From positions 62,001 through 126,000 of the forward strand of contig JANYAE010000016.1 of the NCBI GenBank assembly GCA_025355105.1: a DNA stretch of 64,000 nucleotides. Reading direction: 5' to 3'. Shown here in pieces: positions 45,158 to 54,430 of the stretch; the first letter of the stretch is position 1; each line of letters opens with the position of its first letter. The translations under genes and the position numbers were made by a program. This DNA comes from Pseudomonadota bacterium (GTDB lineage Bacteria > Pseudomonadota > Gammaproteobacteria > Steroidobacterales > Steroidobacteraceae). The notes under the pieces are model-generated. The model saw only the letters and a list, made by a program, of their open reading frames with translations. It was not told the DNA's origin and made no database searches.

Positions 45158-45463
45158 ATGTGCCTCGGCATCCCGATGCAGGTGGTCGCGGTCGATGGCG
45201 GCGCGGCGACCTGCCGCGGCCGCTCCGGGACCCAGGCCATCGACATCGCGCTGGTCGGGCCGGTCGTGCCCGGCGAGTGGCTGCTGACCTTCCTTGGCGC
45301 GGCGCGCGGCCGGCTTGAGCCCGGCGAGGCGGCGCAGATCGACCGCGCACTGGATGCACTCGAGTCGATCGAGCGTGGCGAGGTGATGAACGTCGCGACC
45401 TTCTTCGCCGACCTCGTCGAGCGCGGCCCGCAGCTCCCCGAACACCTTCGAGGCCAGAAATGA
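45158..45463 (+). CDS. hupF: HupF, HypC-like hydrogenase chaperone
   Basis: The protein has 101 residues. It begins MCLGIPMQVVAVDGG, the HypC/HupF family start with the essential N-terminal Cys2. It is longer than the HypC (77 residues) encoded later, having a C-terminal extension (MNVATFFADLVERGPQLPEH) typical of HupF. In Rhizobium leguminosarum HupF stabilises HupL and helps under oxygen. It is 4 bp after hupD and overlaps hupG by 4 bp. Confidence 0.92.
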   Translation: MCLGIPMQVVAVDGGAATCRGRSGTQAIDIALVGPVVPGEWLLTFLGAARGRLEPGEAAQIDRALDALESIERGEVMNVATFFADLVERGPQLPEHLRGQK

Positions 45464-45912
45464 ACTACCAGCAACAGCGTGCCGCCGCCTTTCACGGCCT
45501 CCTCGAACGACTCGAGCGCGAGGCCGGGCTGCCGCGCGTCATGGGCCTCGAGCTCGAGGCGCGCGCGGCGGCAACGCCCGTGCTCGCGGTGCTGTTCACC
45601 GGCGACCCGACGCAGTCGCCGGAGAGCTGGGACGTGTGCGTGGTGCTGCCGGAGCTGCTCGCGCTGTGTGGCGGCGTCGCAGGCTGCGTCCTCAACCCGG
45701 CGGAAAGCGCGTTGATGGCCTCGGCCTACGGCGTCGGCAAGCTGCCGGCGCTGGTCGTGCTGCGCCACGGCGAGTACCTCGGCGTGCTCGAAGGCATGCG
45801 CGACTGGCAGCCCTTCGTCGATGACTTCCGGCGTCTCACGGTCGCAGCGCCGCGGCCGATCCCGGTCGCCGGCATCTACACCGCAACTCCCGACCGCGCG
45901 AGGCTCGCATGA
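45460..45912 (+). CDS. hupG: HupG/HyaE, thioredoxin-like hydrogenase assembly protein
   Basis: The protein has 150 residues. The HyaE/HupG family is thioredoxin-like without the CxxC site; here the fold is suggested by PVLAVLFTGDPTQSPESWDV and YGVGKLPALVVLRHGEYLG (the cis-Pro loop). HyaE binds the Tat signal of the small subunit and assists its maturation. The start overlaps hupF and the stop overlaps hupH, each with ATGA. Confidence 0.86.
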   Translation: MNYQQQRAAAFHGLLERLEREAGLPRVMGLELEARAAATPVLAVLFTGDPTQSPESWDVCVVLPELLALCGGVAGCVLNPAESALMASAYGVGKLPALVVLRHGEYLGVLEGMRDWQPFVDDFRRLTVAAPRPIPVAGIYTATPDRARLA

Positions 45913-46751
45913 AATCCTTCCCGATCCCGGTCGTCACGGTGGGCCCCGGCACGCAGTCGGTCGACGAGGCTCTAGACTTCGTGCGCCTGCCGGAGATGCT
46001 GTCGGCATTTCGCATGCCGCCGCATCCGGTCGACGCCAGCGCGGCGGCGCTCGCCGAGGCGCGCGCCTTCCTCGCCGACCTGCATCGCGCCGCCTCGCAG
46101 CACGCTTTCGCTGGCGACGTGTTGCTCAGCCGCGACGTGATGACGCTCGGCCCGGAGGCACTCGCGCTCGTCAACGAGGCCTTCGGCGAGGGCGAGGTCG
46201 GCGCGATCATCGACGAGCCGGCCATGCGGCTGCAGGAGACCGGTTTCCCCGGCTTCTGGCGCGTGCGCGGCTTCGACGCCGACGGCGCGCTGGCCTCCGA
46301 CCTCGTCGAGGTGGCGCCGGTGCCGGCGGTCGTTCGCGAGGCGGCGCTGCTCGGCTCGCGCTGCCGGCTCGTGAAGAAGCCGGCCCTGCCCGGCGTCATG
46401 AACGGCCCGGCGATCCTGACCGAGCTCGTCGCCGCGAGTGGGCGCGGCGAAGACGCCGCAGTGCACGTGGTCAACCTGACGCTGCTGCCGGTGACGCCGG
46501 AGGACATCAGCTGGCTGGTCGCGGCCCTCGAGATCGGCCCGGTGACGCTGTTGTCGCGCGGCTACGGCAATTGCCGGATCACGAGCACGCGCCTGCGTCA
46601 CACCTGGTGGGTGCAGTACTTCAACAGCATGAACAACCTGATCCTCAACACGATCGAGGTGGCGCCGGTGCCCGAGGCCGCGTTGGCGGCGCCGGAGGAT
46701 TTCACCGAATCGCTGTCGCGCCTCGGCGAGTGGCTCGAGACGCTCGAGTAG
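45909..46751 (+). CDS. hupH: HupH/HyaF hydrogenase maturation protein
   Basis: The protein has 280 residues, matching the family length. The C-terminal half has the conserved VHVVNLTLLPVTPEDISWL and GNCRITSTRLRHTWWVQYFN, which are strong HyaF/HupH markers. It is needed for small-subunit maturation, probably Fe-S insertion, in R. leguminosarum. ATGA overlap with hupG. Confidence 0.92.
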   Translation: MKSFPIPVVTVGPGTQSVDEALDFVRLPEMLSAFRMPPHPVDASAAALAEARAFLADLHRAASQHAFAGDVLLSRDVMTLGPEALALVNEAFGEGEVGAIIDEPAMRLQETGFPGFWRVRGFDADGALASDLVEVAPVPAVVREAALLGSRCRLVKKPALPGVMNGPAILTELVAASGRGEDAAVHVVNLTLLPVTPEDISWLVAALEIGPVTLLSRGYGNCRITSTRLRHTWWVQYFNSMNNLILNTIEVAPVPEAALAAPEDFTESLSRLGEWLETLE

Positions 46752-46755
46752 CGCG

Positions 46756-46968
46756 ATGACCGGCGACCGCGAAACCGGAGCCTCGGATCGCAGCGCGCCG
46801 CCGGCCACCGCGTACGAGTGCGGCATCTGCTGGACGGTTTACGACCCGGCGCTCGGCGACCCGTACATCCAGGCGCCGCCCGGCACGCCGTTCGCGCTGC
46901 TGCCGGCGCACTGGCACTGCCCGAACTGCGAGGCGCCCAAGGCGCGCTTCATGGCGCTGCGCGAATGA
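46756..46968 (+). CDS. hupI: Rubredoxin-like HupI
   Basis: The protein has 70 residues. Two metal-binding pairs, YECGICWTVYDP and HCPNCEAPKARF, form the one-iron rubredoxin site. HupI/HoxR rubredoxins help build the special proximal cluster of O2-tolerant small subunits under air. This agrees with the six-Cys HupS in this cluster. ATGA overlap with hupJ. Confidence 0.94.
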   Translation: MTGDRETGASDRSAPPATAYECGICWTVYDPALGDPYIQAPPGTPFALLPAHWHCPNCEAPKARFMALRE

Positions 46969-47435
46969 ACCTGGTCACCGACAACCCCGCTCGTCCCGCC
47001 GACGAGTGCGCGCTGGAGCAGAGCTTCGAGCGGATCCGCACCGAACGCATGGACGGCCTGCCGATTCTCAACCAGCAACTGCGGGTCGAAGCCCTCGGCT
47101 TTCGCGACTGGCAGGCGGTGCGCCTCGGCGCGCTCGTGACGCCGTGGTCGATCAATCTCATCATCCTGCCGGGTCACGGCGCGCCGCTGCCGGCCGCGCG
47201 GCCCGGCGAGTCGCGCACCTGGGCGTTTCCATCCGGCGAGTACGATTTCGTGGCCGGCGAGGACCCGACGCTCGGCGCGTACGCGCAGTGCTCGCTGTTC
47301 TCACCGGCCTTCGAGTTCGCGAGCCACGACGATGCGCTGGCCGCGGCGCGCGCGGCTCTCGAGGCACTGTTCACGCCGCCACAGCCGCCACAGCCGGCGC
47401 GCCTGTCACGTCGCGGCCTGCTGCTCGGAGGCTAA
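46965..47435 (+). CDS. hupJ: HupJ, HybE-family hydrogenase chaperone
   Basis: The protein is 156 residues, begun at the ATG that overlaps hupI. MDGLPILNQQLRVEALGF and GALVTPWSINLIILPG are characteristic of the HybE/HupJ family, which binds the hydrogenase precursors and checks assembly before export. The C-terminal PPQPPQPARLSRRGLLLGG is a small unstructured extension. Confidence 0.9.
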   Translation: MNLVTDNPARPADECALEQSFERIRTERMDGLPILNQQLRVEALGFRDWQAVRLGALVTPWSINLIILPGHGAPLPAARPGESRTWAFPSGEYDFVAGEDPTLGAYAQCSLFSPAFEFASHDDALAAARAALEALFTPPQPPQPARLSRRGLLLGG

Positions 47436-47436
47436 A

Positions 47437-48444
47437 GTGACCGCGCTCGAGATCCGGTTGGACTGGGGTGAGGGGGCGATCCGTTCCCTGGCGATCGAAT
47501 CGGCGCGTCCGCAGATCGGCCACCTGCTCGCCGGGCTCGACCCTGATGGCGTGCTGGCGGTGCTTGGCCGCCTGTATGCGGTGTGCGGCCACGCGCAGTG
47601 CGCCTGCGCGCAACTCGCGCTTGCGGCCGCGGCCGGCGTGACGGTGAGTGCCGCGCAACGCGAGCGTCACGCCCAGGCGGTGGCCGGCGAGGCCGTGATC
47701 GAACATTTGTGGCGGTTGCTGCTCGACTGGCCGAAGGCACTCGGCATTCCGCAGCAGAAGGCCGAGTTCGCGCGGTGGTACGGCCGCATCCGCGCCGAGG
47801 CCGCGTGCTGGCCGGCGGAGCTGCACGCCACGCTCGAGCTCGACTGGCTCGGCATGCCGCTCGACGGCCTGCCGGCGTTCGCCGACCTCGCGGCCGATGC
47901 GCACTGGCGGCAGGCGAGCCACGCGCCGCTCGCGGCACTGTTCGCGCGGCTCGGCGCCGAGGCTGCGGCCGCGCCGCTTGAGCCGGGGGCGACGCTCGCC
48001 GCCGAGTCCGAATGCGCGCTCGCCGCTTGCGCCGAGCATCCATGGCTGACCGCGCTCGGTGCCGACGGGCGGTGGCTGGAGGCGCACGTCGCGGCGCGCC
48101 TCGTCGGCCTCGCGACGCTGCTGTCTTCGCTGCTCGCCGGCGCGGCCGCGCCAGTCGAGATGGATGCCGAGTCGACGGCGCCCGGCCGCGGCATCGCGCT
48201 CGTCGCGACGGCGCGCGGCGTGCTCGAGCACGAAGTGACTCTCGCCGGCGGGCGCGTCGAGCGCTACGCGATCAGGACCCCGACCGATTTCAATTTCGCG
48301 CCGGACGGGCCGTTCGCGGCGCGGCTGCGCGGGCATGCTGCCGCGAGCCCGGCCGCGGCCGAGCGCGCGGCCGCGCTCTGGACACTGGCCTTCGACCCGT
48401 GTGTCGCCTACGCCGTGTCGAGCACGGAGACCGGCCATGCATGA
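47437..48444 (+). CDS. hupK: HupK, hydrogenase large-subunit-like maturation protein
   Basis: The protein is 335 residues from a GTG with GGAGG 5 bases upstream. It is a remote HupL paralogue. The first cysteine region is altered (LYAVCGHAQCACAQLAL), and the C-terminal motif is reduced to FDPCVAYAV, lacking the second ligand Cys. It therefore cannot bind a complete NiFe site. HupK/HoxV acts as a scaffold for Fe(CN)2CO transfer to HupL. Its start is 2 bp past hupJ. Confidence 0.88.
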   Translation: MTALEIRLDWGEGAIRSLAIESARPQIGHLLAGLDPDGVLAVLGRLYAVCGHAQCACAQLALAAAAGVTVSAAQRERHAQAVAGEAVIEHLWRLLLDWPKALGIPQQKAEFARWYGRIRAEAACWPAELHATLELDWLGMPLDGLPAFADLAADAHWRQASHAPLAALFARLGAEAAAAPLEPGATLAAESECALAACAEHPWLTALGADGRWLEAHVAARLVGLATLLSSLLAGAAAPVEMDAESTAPGRGIALVATARGVLEHEVTLAGGRVERYAIRTPTDFNFAPDGPFAARLRGHAAASPAAAERAAALWTLAFDPCVAYAVSSTETGHA

Positions 48445-48805
48445 GATGTCGCTGATGGAGAGCGTCCGCGAGATCGTCGACGAGGCCGCCCGCGTCAACG
48501 GTGCGGTGCGCGTCACGATGGTGCGACTGCAGATCGGCGCGCTGGCGTCGGTGGAGCCGCAGGCCCTGCGCTTCGCCTTCGACGTCGTCATGAAGGGCGG
48601 GCCGGCCGAGACGGCCGTGCTCGAGATCGACCGCGTCGCCGGCACCGCGTGGTGCTGGGACTGCTCGGCGGCCGTGGCGCTCGGCGCCGGCGAGGTGGCC
48701 TGTCCGGCGTGCCAAGGTCACCGGTTGCAGGTCACGGGTGGCACCGAGATGCGTGTTCACGAGATCGACTTGGCTCCTGACCAGGAGATGGCGACATGTG
48801 CGTAA
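48437..48805 (+). CDS. hypA: Hydrogenase nickel insertion protein HypA
   Basis: The protein has 122 residues. The start MHEMSL contains the nickel-binding His2, and a zinc site is given by CWDCSAAV and CPACQGH. HypA hands nickel to HupL together with HypB and SlyD. It overlaps hupK by 8 bp and hypB by 10 bp. Confidence 0.95.
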   Translation: MHEMSLMESVREIVDEAARVNGAVRVTMVRLQIGALASVEPQALRFAFDVVMKGGPAETAVLEIDRVAGTAWCWDCSAAVALGAGEVACPACQGHRLQVTGGTEMRVHEIDLAPDQEMATCA

Positions 48806-49656
48806 CCTGCGGCTGCGAAACCCCCGCGCAGCACGGCCACGAGCCGGGACACGCTCACGACCATGACCATGACCATGACCATGACCATGACCATGACCAT
48901 GAGGGTGCGGTGCCGCTGACGCGCGGCTTCGGCGTGCTGCGACCGGCGCCGACGCGCACCGTGAGTGTCGAGCAGGATCTGCTCGCCAAGAACGATCGTT
49001 ACGCGGCGGCGAACCGCGAGCGCTTCGCTCGCGACGGCGTGCTCGCGCTCAACCTCGTGTCGAGCCCCGGTTCCGGCAAGACGACCCTGCTGGTGCGAAC
49101 GCTGGAGGTGCTGCGCGGCCGGCGGCCGGTGGCAGTCGTCGAAGGTGACCAGCAGACGCGCCTCGACGCCGACCGGATCGCGGCCACCGGCGCGCCGGTG
49201 GTGCAGCTCAATACCGGCAAGGGCTGCCATCTCGACGCACACCAGGTCGGGCACGCGCTCGCCGAATTGGCGGCGCCGGCCGGCGGCGTGCTGTTCATCG
49301 AGAACGTCGGCAACCTGGTGTGTCCCGCGGCCTTCGACCTCGGCGAGGCGCACAAGGTCGTGTTCCTGTCGGTGACCGAAGGCGATGACAAGCCGCTCAA
49401 GTACCCGGACATGTTCCGCGCCGCCGACCTGTGCCTGGTCACCAAGTCCGACCTGCTGCCGTACGTGCCCTTTGATGCAGCGCGCGCGATCGCGAACGCA
49501 CGCTGCGTCAACCCCGCCCTCGAGTGCCTCACGTTGTCGGTGCAGTCCGGCGAGGGTTTCGAGGCGTGGATTCGCTGGCTCGAGCGCGAGATCGAGGCGC
49601 GCGTGCCGCCGGTCGTCGCGCGCGCGGCCGGCGGCGGCCGGGGGATCGGCGCGTGA
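48796..49656 (+). CDS. hypB: Hydrogenase nickel GTPase HypB with His-rich repeat
   Basis: The protein has 286 residues. An N-terminal MCVTCGC metal motif is followed by a His/Asp-rich tract (residues 15-36) coded by seven perfect GACCAT units. This can store or buffer nickel, as in other rhizobial-type HypB proteins. The GTPase domain has [11 protein letters not shown] (P-loop), [11 protein letters not shown] (metal-site Cys) and VTKSDLLPY (NKxD-like, guanine specificity). GTP hydrolysis drives nickel transfer to HypA/HupL. The GTGA overlap starts hypF. Confidence 0.96.
   Translation: MCVTCGCETPAQHGHEPGHAHDHDHDHDHDHDHDHEGAVPLTRGFGVLRPAPTRTVSVEQDLLAKNDRYAAANRERFARDGVLALNLVSSPGSGKTTLLVRTLEVLRGRRPVAVVEGDQQTRLDADRIAATGAPVVQLNTGKGCHLDAHQVGHALAELAAPAGGVLFIENVGNLVCPAAFDLGEAHKVVFLSVTEGDDKPLKYPDMFRAADLCLVTKSDLLPYVPFDAARAIANARCVNPALECLTLSVQSGEGFEAWIRWLEREIEARVPPVVARAAGGGRGIGA
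48859..48900 (+). repeat. Seven tandem GACCAT units in hypB
   Basis: Seven exact 6-bp units encode Asp-His repeats in the N-terminal nickel-binding tract of HypB. Each unit is two codons, so slippage would change the number of histidines without shifting the frame. Confidence 0.95.
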
Positions 49657-51977
49657 CACCCCGGCCGCTGCCTTGCGCCGAGCTGCCGCAGGCGCCGTCG
49701 GCGCGGCGGCGGATCCGCGTGCGCGGCGTCGTGCAAGGAGTAGGTTTCCGGCCGTTCGTCTACCGCGCGGCGATCGAACTCGGCCTTGCCGGCAGCGTGC
49801 GCAACGACGGCGGCGGCGTCGAGATCGACGTGCAGGGCAGCGACGCGGCGCTCGCCGAGCTGCTGGCGCGCCTCGAACGCGCCCCACCGCCGCGCGCGCG
49901 CGTCGACGCGGTCGAGGTCGAGAGCTGCGTGCCGGAGCCCGGCCGCCGCGACTTCGTGGTCACCGAGAGCCGCGACACCTCGACCACCACTGCGATCGGT
50001 CACGATACCGCCTGCTGCGACGCCTGCCTCGCCGAGCTCTGCGACCCGGCCGACCGTCGCTACCGCTACGCCTTCACGAACTGCACGGACTGCGGGCCGC
50101 GCTTCACGGTGACCCGTTCGCTGCCCTACGACCGGGCGACGACCAGCCTCGCGCCGTTCCCGCTGTGCCCGGCCTGCCTGCAGGAGTACCGCGCCCCCGG
50201 CGACCGCCGCTTCCACGCCGAAGCGACCGCCTGTCCACGCTGCGGGCCGTCGCTGCTGCTGGTCGGCGGAGCGCCGGGCGAGGACCCGATCGCCGGTTGC
50301 CTGCGCCTGCTGCGCGCCGGCGCGATCGTCGCGATCAAGGGCCTCGGCGGCTACCACCTCGCATGCGATGCCACCGATGCCGCGGCCGTCGCCCGTCTGC
50401 GCGCCCGCAAGTACCGCGAGGAGCAGCCGTTCGCGCTCATGGCCGCGAACGCGGTCTCGCTCGCCGAGCTCGTCGCCGCCGACCCGGCCGAGCGCGCGCT
50501 GCTCGAGTCGGCGGAGCGGCCGATCGTGCTGCTGCACCGTCGCGCCGCGCCGGTCGAGGCGCTGCCCGGCGTCGCCGACGGCCTGGACCGCGTCGGCGCC
50601 ATGCTGCCGTACACGCCAATCCACTTCCTGCTGTTCCACGAGGCCGCCGGCCGGCCCACCGGTACCGCCTGGCTCGCCGAGCCGCAGTCGCTGCTGCTCG
50701 TGATGACGAGCGCCAACGTTCACGGCGAACCGCTGGTGACCGACGACGCCGAGGCGCTGACGTCGCTGCGCGGCATCGCGGATGCCTGGCTCGCGCACGA
50801 CCGGGAGATCGTCACGCGCTGCGACGACACCGTCATGCGGGTGCAGGACGGGACGGCCCGCTTCGTGCGGCGCGCGCGCGGCGCCGCGCCGCGCGCGGTC
50901 GCGCTGGCGCGCGCCACCCCGCCGGTGCTCGGCGTCGGTGCCCACTACAAGGCGACCGCGTGCGTGACCCGCGGTGCCGAGGCCTTCCTCAGCCCGCACG
51001 TCGGCGACCTCGATCTCGCGGCGACGCGACGCGCGCTCGATCGCGCCGTCGCGCAGCTACTGGCGCTGACCGTCGTCCGGCCGGTCGCCGTCGCCCACGA
51101 CCTGCATCCGGACTTCCACAGCACGCGTCTTGCCGAGCGGCTGGCCGCGGAGTGGCGCGTGCCGCTCGTCGGCGTGCAGCACCACCACGCGCACGTGGCC
51201 GCGGTGCTCGCCGAGCACCGCTTCGAGGGGCCGGCGCTCGGACTCGCCCTCGACGGCGTCGGCTATGGCACCGACGGCCGGCCGTGGGGCGGCGAGCTGC
51301 TGCGCGTCGACGGCGCCGCCTGCGACCGGCTCGGCCACCTGCAGCCGCTGCCGCTCGTTGGCGGCGACCGCGCGGCGCGCGAGCCGTGGCGCATGGCCGC
51401 CGCGGCGCTGGCCGCGATCGGTCGTGGCGACGAGATCGCGCGTCGCTTCGCGGCACAGCCGGCCGCCGCGCTCGTGACCCGGGCGCTGGTCCGCGGCAGC
51501 GCGGCGCCGCACACCACGAGCCTCGGGCGCTGGTTCGACGCCGCGGCGGGGCTGCTCGGCGTGCGCGCCACGACCAGTTTCGAGGGCCAGGCGGCGATGC
51601 TGCTGGAGGGGCTGGCGGCCAGCGCCAGGCCGGCGACCGAGCTGCCGCATTGCCCGGTCAGCCGCGACTACCAGCTGGACCTGCGGCCGCTGGTCGCGCG
51701 GCTCGCCGACGCGACCGAGCCACCCCAGGCGGCCGCCGATTTCCACGCGGCACTCGCGGTCGCGCTGGCCGAGTGGGTCGCGACCGCGGCCGCGGCGACC
51801 GGGATCGGCGTGGTTGCCTGCGGCGGCGGCTGCTTCCTGAATGAACTGCTGTCGCGGCGCCTGAAAGCCGAACTGACGGCGCGCCGCATCGTGATGCTGG
51901 AGGCGGTGAGCGTGCCGCCGAACGACGGGGCCGTCAGCCTCGGACAGTGCTGGGTCGCCCAGCGCGCGGGGGTTTGA
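49653..51977 (+). CDS. hypF: Carbamoyltransferase HypF
   Basis: The protein is 774 residues from a GTG overlapping hypB. An acylphosphatase domain comes first (about 20-105, [18 protein letters not shown]). Two zinc fingers follow (CDACLAEL ... CTDCGPRF and CPACLQEY ... CPRCGPSL), then a YrdC-like domain ([15 protein letters not shown]) and a C-terminal Kae1-like domain ([14 protein letters not shown], with metal His). It makes the carbamoyl group that becomes the CN ligands of the active-site iron. Confidence 0.95.
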   Translation: MTPRPLPCAELPQAPSARRRIRVRGVVQGVGFRPFVYRAAIELGLAGSVRNDGGGVEIDVQGSDAALAELLARLERAPPPRARVDAVEVESCVPEPGRRDFVVTESRDTSTTTAIGHDTACCDACLAELCDPADRRYRYAFTNCTDCGPRFTVTRSLPYDRATTSLAPFPLCPACLQEYRAPGDRRFHAEATACPRCGPSLLLVGGAPGEDPIAGCLRLLRAGAIVAIKGLGGYHLACDATDAAAVARLRARKYREEQPFALMAANAVSLAELVAADPAERALLESAERPIVLLHRRAAPVEALPGVADGLDRVGAMLPYTPIHFLLFHEAAGRPTGTAWLAEPQSLLLVMTSANVHGEPLVTDDAEALTSLRGIADAWLAHDREIVTRCDDTVMRVQDGTARFVRRARGAAPRAVALARATPPVLGVGAHYKATACVTRGAEAFLSPHVGDLDLAATRRALDRAVAQLLALTVVRPVAVAHDLHPDFHSTRLAERLAAEWRVPLVGVQHHHAHVAAVLAEHRFEGPALGLALDGVGYGTDGRPWGGELLRVDGAACDRLGHLQPLPLVGGDRAAREPWRMAAAALAAIGRGDEIARRFAAQPAAALVTRALVRGSAAPHTTSLGRWFDAAAGLLGVRATTSFEGQAAMLLEGLAASARPATELPHCPVSRDYQLDLRPLVARLADATEPPQAAADFHAALAVALAEWVATAAAATGIGVVACGGGCFLNELLSRRLKAELTARRIVMLEAVSVPPNDGAVSLGQCWVAQRAGV

Positions 51978-51980
51978 GCC

Positions 51981-52214
51981 ATGTGTCTCGCAATTCCGGC
52001 CCAGATCGTGCGGCTCGAGGCCGGTGAGCAGGCCCTGGTCGACATCGGCGGCATCCGCAAGCAAGTCTCGGTGGCGCTGCTCGACGGCCTGGTGCCGGGC
52101 GAGTTCGTGATCGTGCACGTCGGCTACGCGCTGGCGAGGCTGGACCCGGCGGCCGCGGCCGAAACGCTGGCGGCGATGGCGGCCGCCGGCATCGATGCGC
52201 GAGTGCTCGCGTGA
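51981..52214 (+). CDS. hypC: Hydrogenase chaperone HypC
   Basis: The protein has 77 residues and begins MCLAIPAQIVRLEAGEQALV, with the essential Cys2. It binds the iron-cyanide complex with HypD and delivers it to HupL. It ends 4 bp into the GTG of hypD. Confidence 0.95.
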   Translation: MCLAIPAQIVRLEAGEQALVDIGGIRKQVSVALLDGLVPGEFVIVHVGYALARLDPAAAAETLAAMAAAGIDARVLA

Positions 52215-53371
52215 AGTTCGTCGACGAATTCCGTGACGCCGAGCTTGCCCGTGGTCTGGCCGCGGCCATCGCCCGCGAGGCTGATCCCGCGCGGCGCTAC
52301 CACTTCATGGAGTTCTGCGGCGGGCACACGCACGCGATCTCGCGCTACGGCGTCACCGACCTGCTGCCGCCGAATGTGCGCATGATCCACGGCCCAGGCT
52401 GCCCGGTCTGCGTCCTGCCGATCGGTCGCATCGACCTCGCGATCGGCCTCGCGCTGTCGCGCGGCGTGATCCTCTGCAGCTACGGCGACACGCTGCGCGT
52501 GCCGGCCTCGGAGGGGCGATCGCTGCTCAAAGCCAAGGCCGAGGGCGCGGACGTCCGCATGGTCTATTCGGCCGCCGACGCGCTCAGGATCGCGCGCGCC
52601 AATCCGGACCGCGAGGTCGTGTTCCTGGCGATCGGCTTCGAGACGACGACGCCGCCGACCGCGCTGGTGCTGCGCGAGGCGCACGCCGGCCAAGTGGCCA
52701 ATTTCAGCGTGCTCTGCAACCACGTCCTGACGCCGGCCGCGATCGTCAACATCCTCGAGTCGCCGGAGGTTCGCAGCCTCGGCACCGTGCCGCTCGACGG
52801 CTTCGTCGGGCCGGCGCACGTCAGCACGGTGATCGGCACCGAGCCGTACGAGTTCTTTGCCCAGGAGTACCGCAAGCCGGTCGTCATCGCCGGCTTCGAG
52901 CCGCTCGACGTCATGCAAGCGATCCTGATGCTGGTCCGGCAGGTCAACGAGCGACGCTCGCAGGTTGAAAACCAGTTCTCGCGGGTCGTCAACCGGGCCG
53001 GCAACCTCAAGGCCCAGGCACTGGTCGCGGAGGTGTTCGAGCTGCGGCGTGAGTTCGAGTGGCGCGGTCTCGGCACGGTGCCGTACAGCGCCCTGCGGAT
53101 CCGGGAGGCGTTCGCCGCGCACGACGCCGAGCGCAAGTTCAGCCTCGTCTATCAGCCGGTCGCCGACAACAAGGCCTGCGAGTGCGGCGCGATCCTGCGC
53201 GGCATCAAACGGCCGGTCGAGTGCAAGCTGTTCGGCGGCGCCTGCACGCCGGAGACGCCGATGGGCTCGTGCATGGTCTCGTCGGAAGGCGCCTGCGCAG
53301 CGCACTACTCGTACGGTCGCTTTCGCGACCGCGAGGCCGTGCCGGCGCCGGCCGCGGCGGTGCAGCCATGA
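52211..53371 (+). CDS. hypD: Hydrogenase maturation protein HypD
   Basis: The protein is 386 residues from a GTG (VKFVDEFRD). MEFCGGHTHAISRYG and HGPGCPVCVLPIGRID carry the key iron-binding cysteines. The C-terminal block CECGAILRGIKRPVECKLFG ... CTPETPMGSCMVSSEGAC binds a [4Fe-4S] cluster. With HypC it assembles Fe(CN)2CO. It ends in an ATGA overlap with hypE. Confidence 0.95.
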   Translation: MKFVDEFRDAELARGLAAAIAREADPARRYHFMEFCGGHTHAISRYGVTDLLPPNVRMIHGPGCPVCVLPIGRIDLAIGLALSRGVILCSYGDTLRVPASEGRSLLKAKAEGADVRMVYSAADALRIARANPDREVVFLAIGFETTTPPTALVLREAHAGQVANFSVLCNHVLTPAAIVNILESPEVRSLGTVPLDGFVGPAHVSTVIGTEPYEFFAQEYRKPVVIAGFEPLDVMQAILMLVRQVNERRSQVENQFSRVVNRAGNLKAQALVAEVFELRREFEWRGLGTVPYSALRIREAFAAHDAERKFSLVYQPVADNKACECGAILRGIKRPVECKLFGGACTPETPMGSCMVSSEGACAAHYSYGRFRDREAVPAPAAAVQP

Positions 53372-54420
53372 GCGCCGCCGCGCGCCGCGAGTACCACCGG
53401 CCGCTCGACCTCAGGCGCGGCCGCGTCGAGCTCGCGCACGGCGCGGGCGGGCGGGCGACCGCGCAGCTGGTCGAGGAACTGTTCCTGGCCGCATTCGACA
53501 ACGAGTGGCTGCGCCCGCTCAATGACGCCGCCTCGCTGCCGATGCCGGCCGGGCGGCTGGTGATGGCGACCGACAGCCACGTGGTCTCACCACTGTTCTT
53601 TCCCGGCGGCGACATCGGCTCGCTGTCGGTGCACGGCACGGTCAACGACGTCGCGATGGCCGGCGCGGTGCCGCTGTACCTCGCGGCCGGCTTCGTGCTC
53701 GAGGAAGGCTACCCGCTCGCCGACCTGAAGCGCATCGTCGCGTCGATGGCCGCAGCGGCCAAGGCCGCCGGCGTGCCGGTGGTGACCGGCGACACCAAGG
53801 TCGTCGAGCAGGGCAAGGGTGATGGCGTCTACATCACGACCACCGGCGTCGGCGTCGTGCCGCCGGGCATCAGTCTGGATGGCGCCGCGGCGCGCGAGGG
53901 CGACGCGATCTTCGTCTCCGGCACGATCGGCGACCACGGCGTCGCAATCATGTCCAAGCGCGAGAACCTCGAGTTCCAGACCGAGATCCTCTCGGACAGT
54001 GCGCCGCTGCACCGGCTGGTCGCGGCGCTGCTGGCCGCCTGTCCGCGCATCCGCGTGCTGCGCGATCCGACGCGAGGCGGGCTCGCGACGACGCTCAACG
54101 AGATCGCGCGCGCCTCCGGCGTCGGCATGCTGCTCGAGGAGAGCGCGATCCCGGTCGCGCCGGCGGTCGCGGCGGCCTGCGAGTTCCTCGGCCTCGACCC
54201 GCTGTACGTCGCCAACGAGGGCAAGCTGATCGCGATCGCGCCGGCGGCGGACGCGGACCGCGTGCTCGCGGCCCTGCGTGCGCATCCGCAGGGCCGCGAC
54301 GCGGCACTGATCGGCCGAGTGACGCGCGACCCTGACCACTTCGTGCAGATGCGCACGGGCCTCGGCGGCCGTCGGGTCGTCGACTGGCTGACGGGCGATC
54401 AGCTGCCGCGCATCTGCTGA
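53368..54420 (+). CDS. hypE: Hydrogenase maturation protein HypE
   Basis: The protein has 350 residues. RVELAHGAGGRATAQLVEEL and DSHVVSPLFFPGGDIGSLSV are ATP-binding blocks of the PurM-like fold. The chain ends PRIC, whose Cys carries the thiocarboxamide dehydrated to cyanide by HypE. The start overlaps hypD; the stop is 10 bp from hypX. Confidence 0.96.
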   Translation: MSAAARREYHRPLDLRRGRVELAHGAGGRATAQLVEELFLAAFDNEWLRPLNDAASLPMPAGRLVMATDSHVVSPLFFPGGDIGSLSVHGTVNDVAMAGAVPLYLAAGFVLEEGYPLADLKRIVASMAAAAKAAGVPVVTGDTKVVEQGKGDGVYITTTGVGVVPPGISLDGAAAREGDAIFVSGTIGDHGVAIMSKRENLEFQTEILSDSAPLHRLVAALLAACPRIRVLRDPTRGGLATTLNEIARASGVGMLLEESAIPVAPAVAAACEFLGLDPLYVANEGKLIAIAPAADADRVLAALRAHPQGRDAALIGRVTRDPDHFVQMRTGLGGRRVVDWLTGDQLPRIC

Positions 54421-54430
54421 CGGGCGCACG

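Noticed and set aside
47437-48444. HupK as a second active hydrogenase large subunit
   Set aside because: It lacks a complete set of the four NiFe cysteines; the C-terminal motif is DPCVAYA rather than DPCxxC.
48859-48900. Short tandem units considered as a CRISPR-like or intergenic repeat
   Set aside because: The units lie inside hypB in frame, code for Asp-His and have no spacers.
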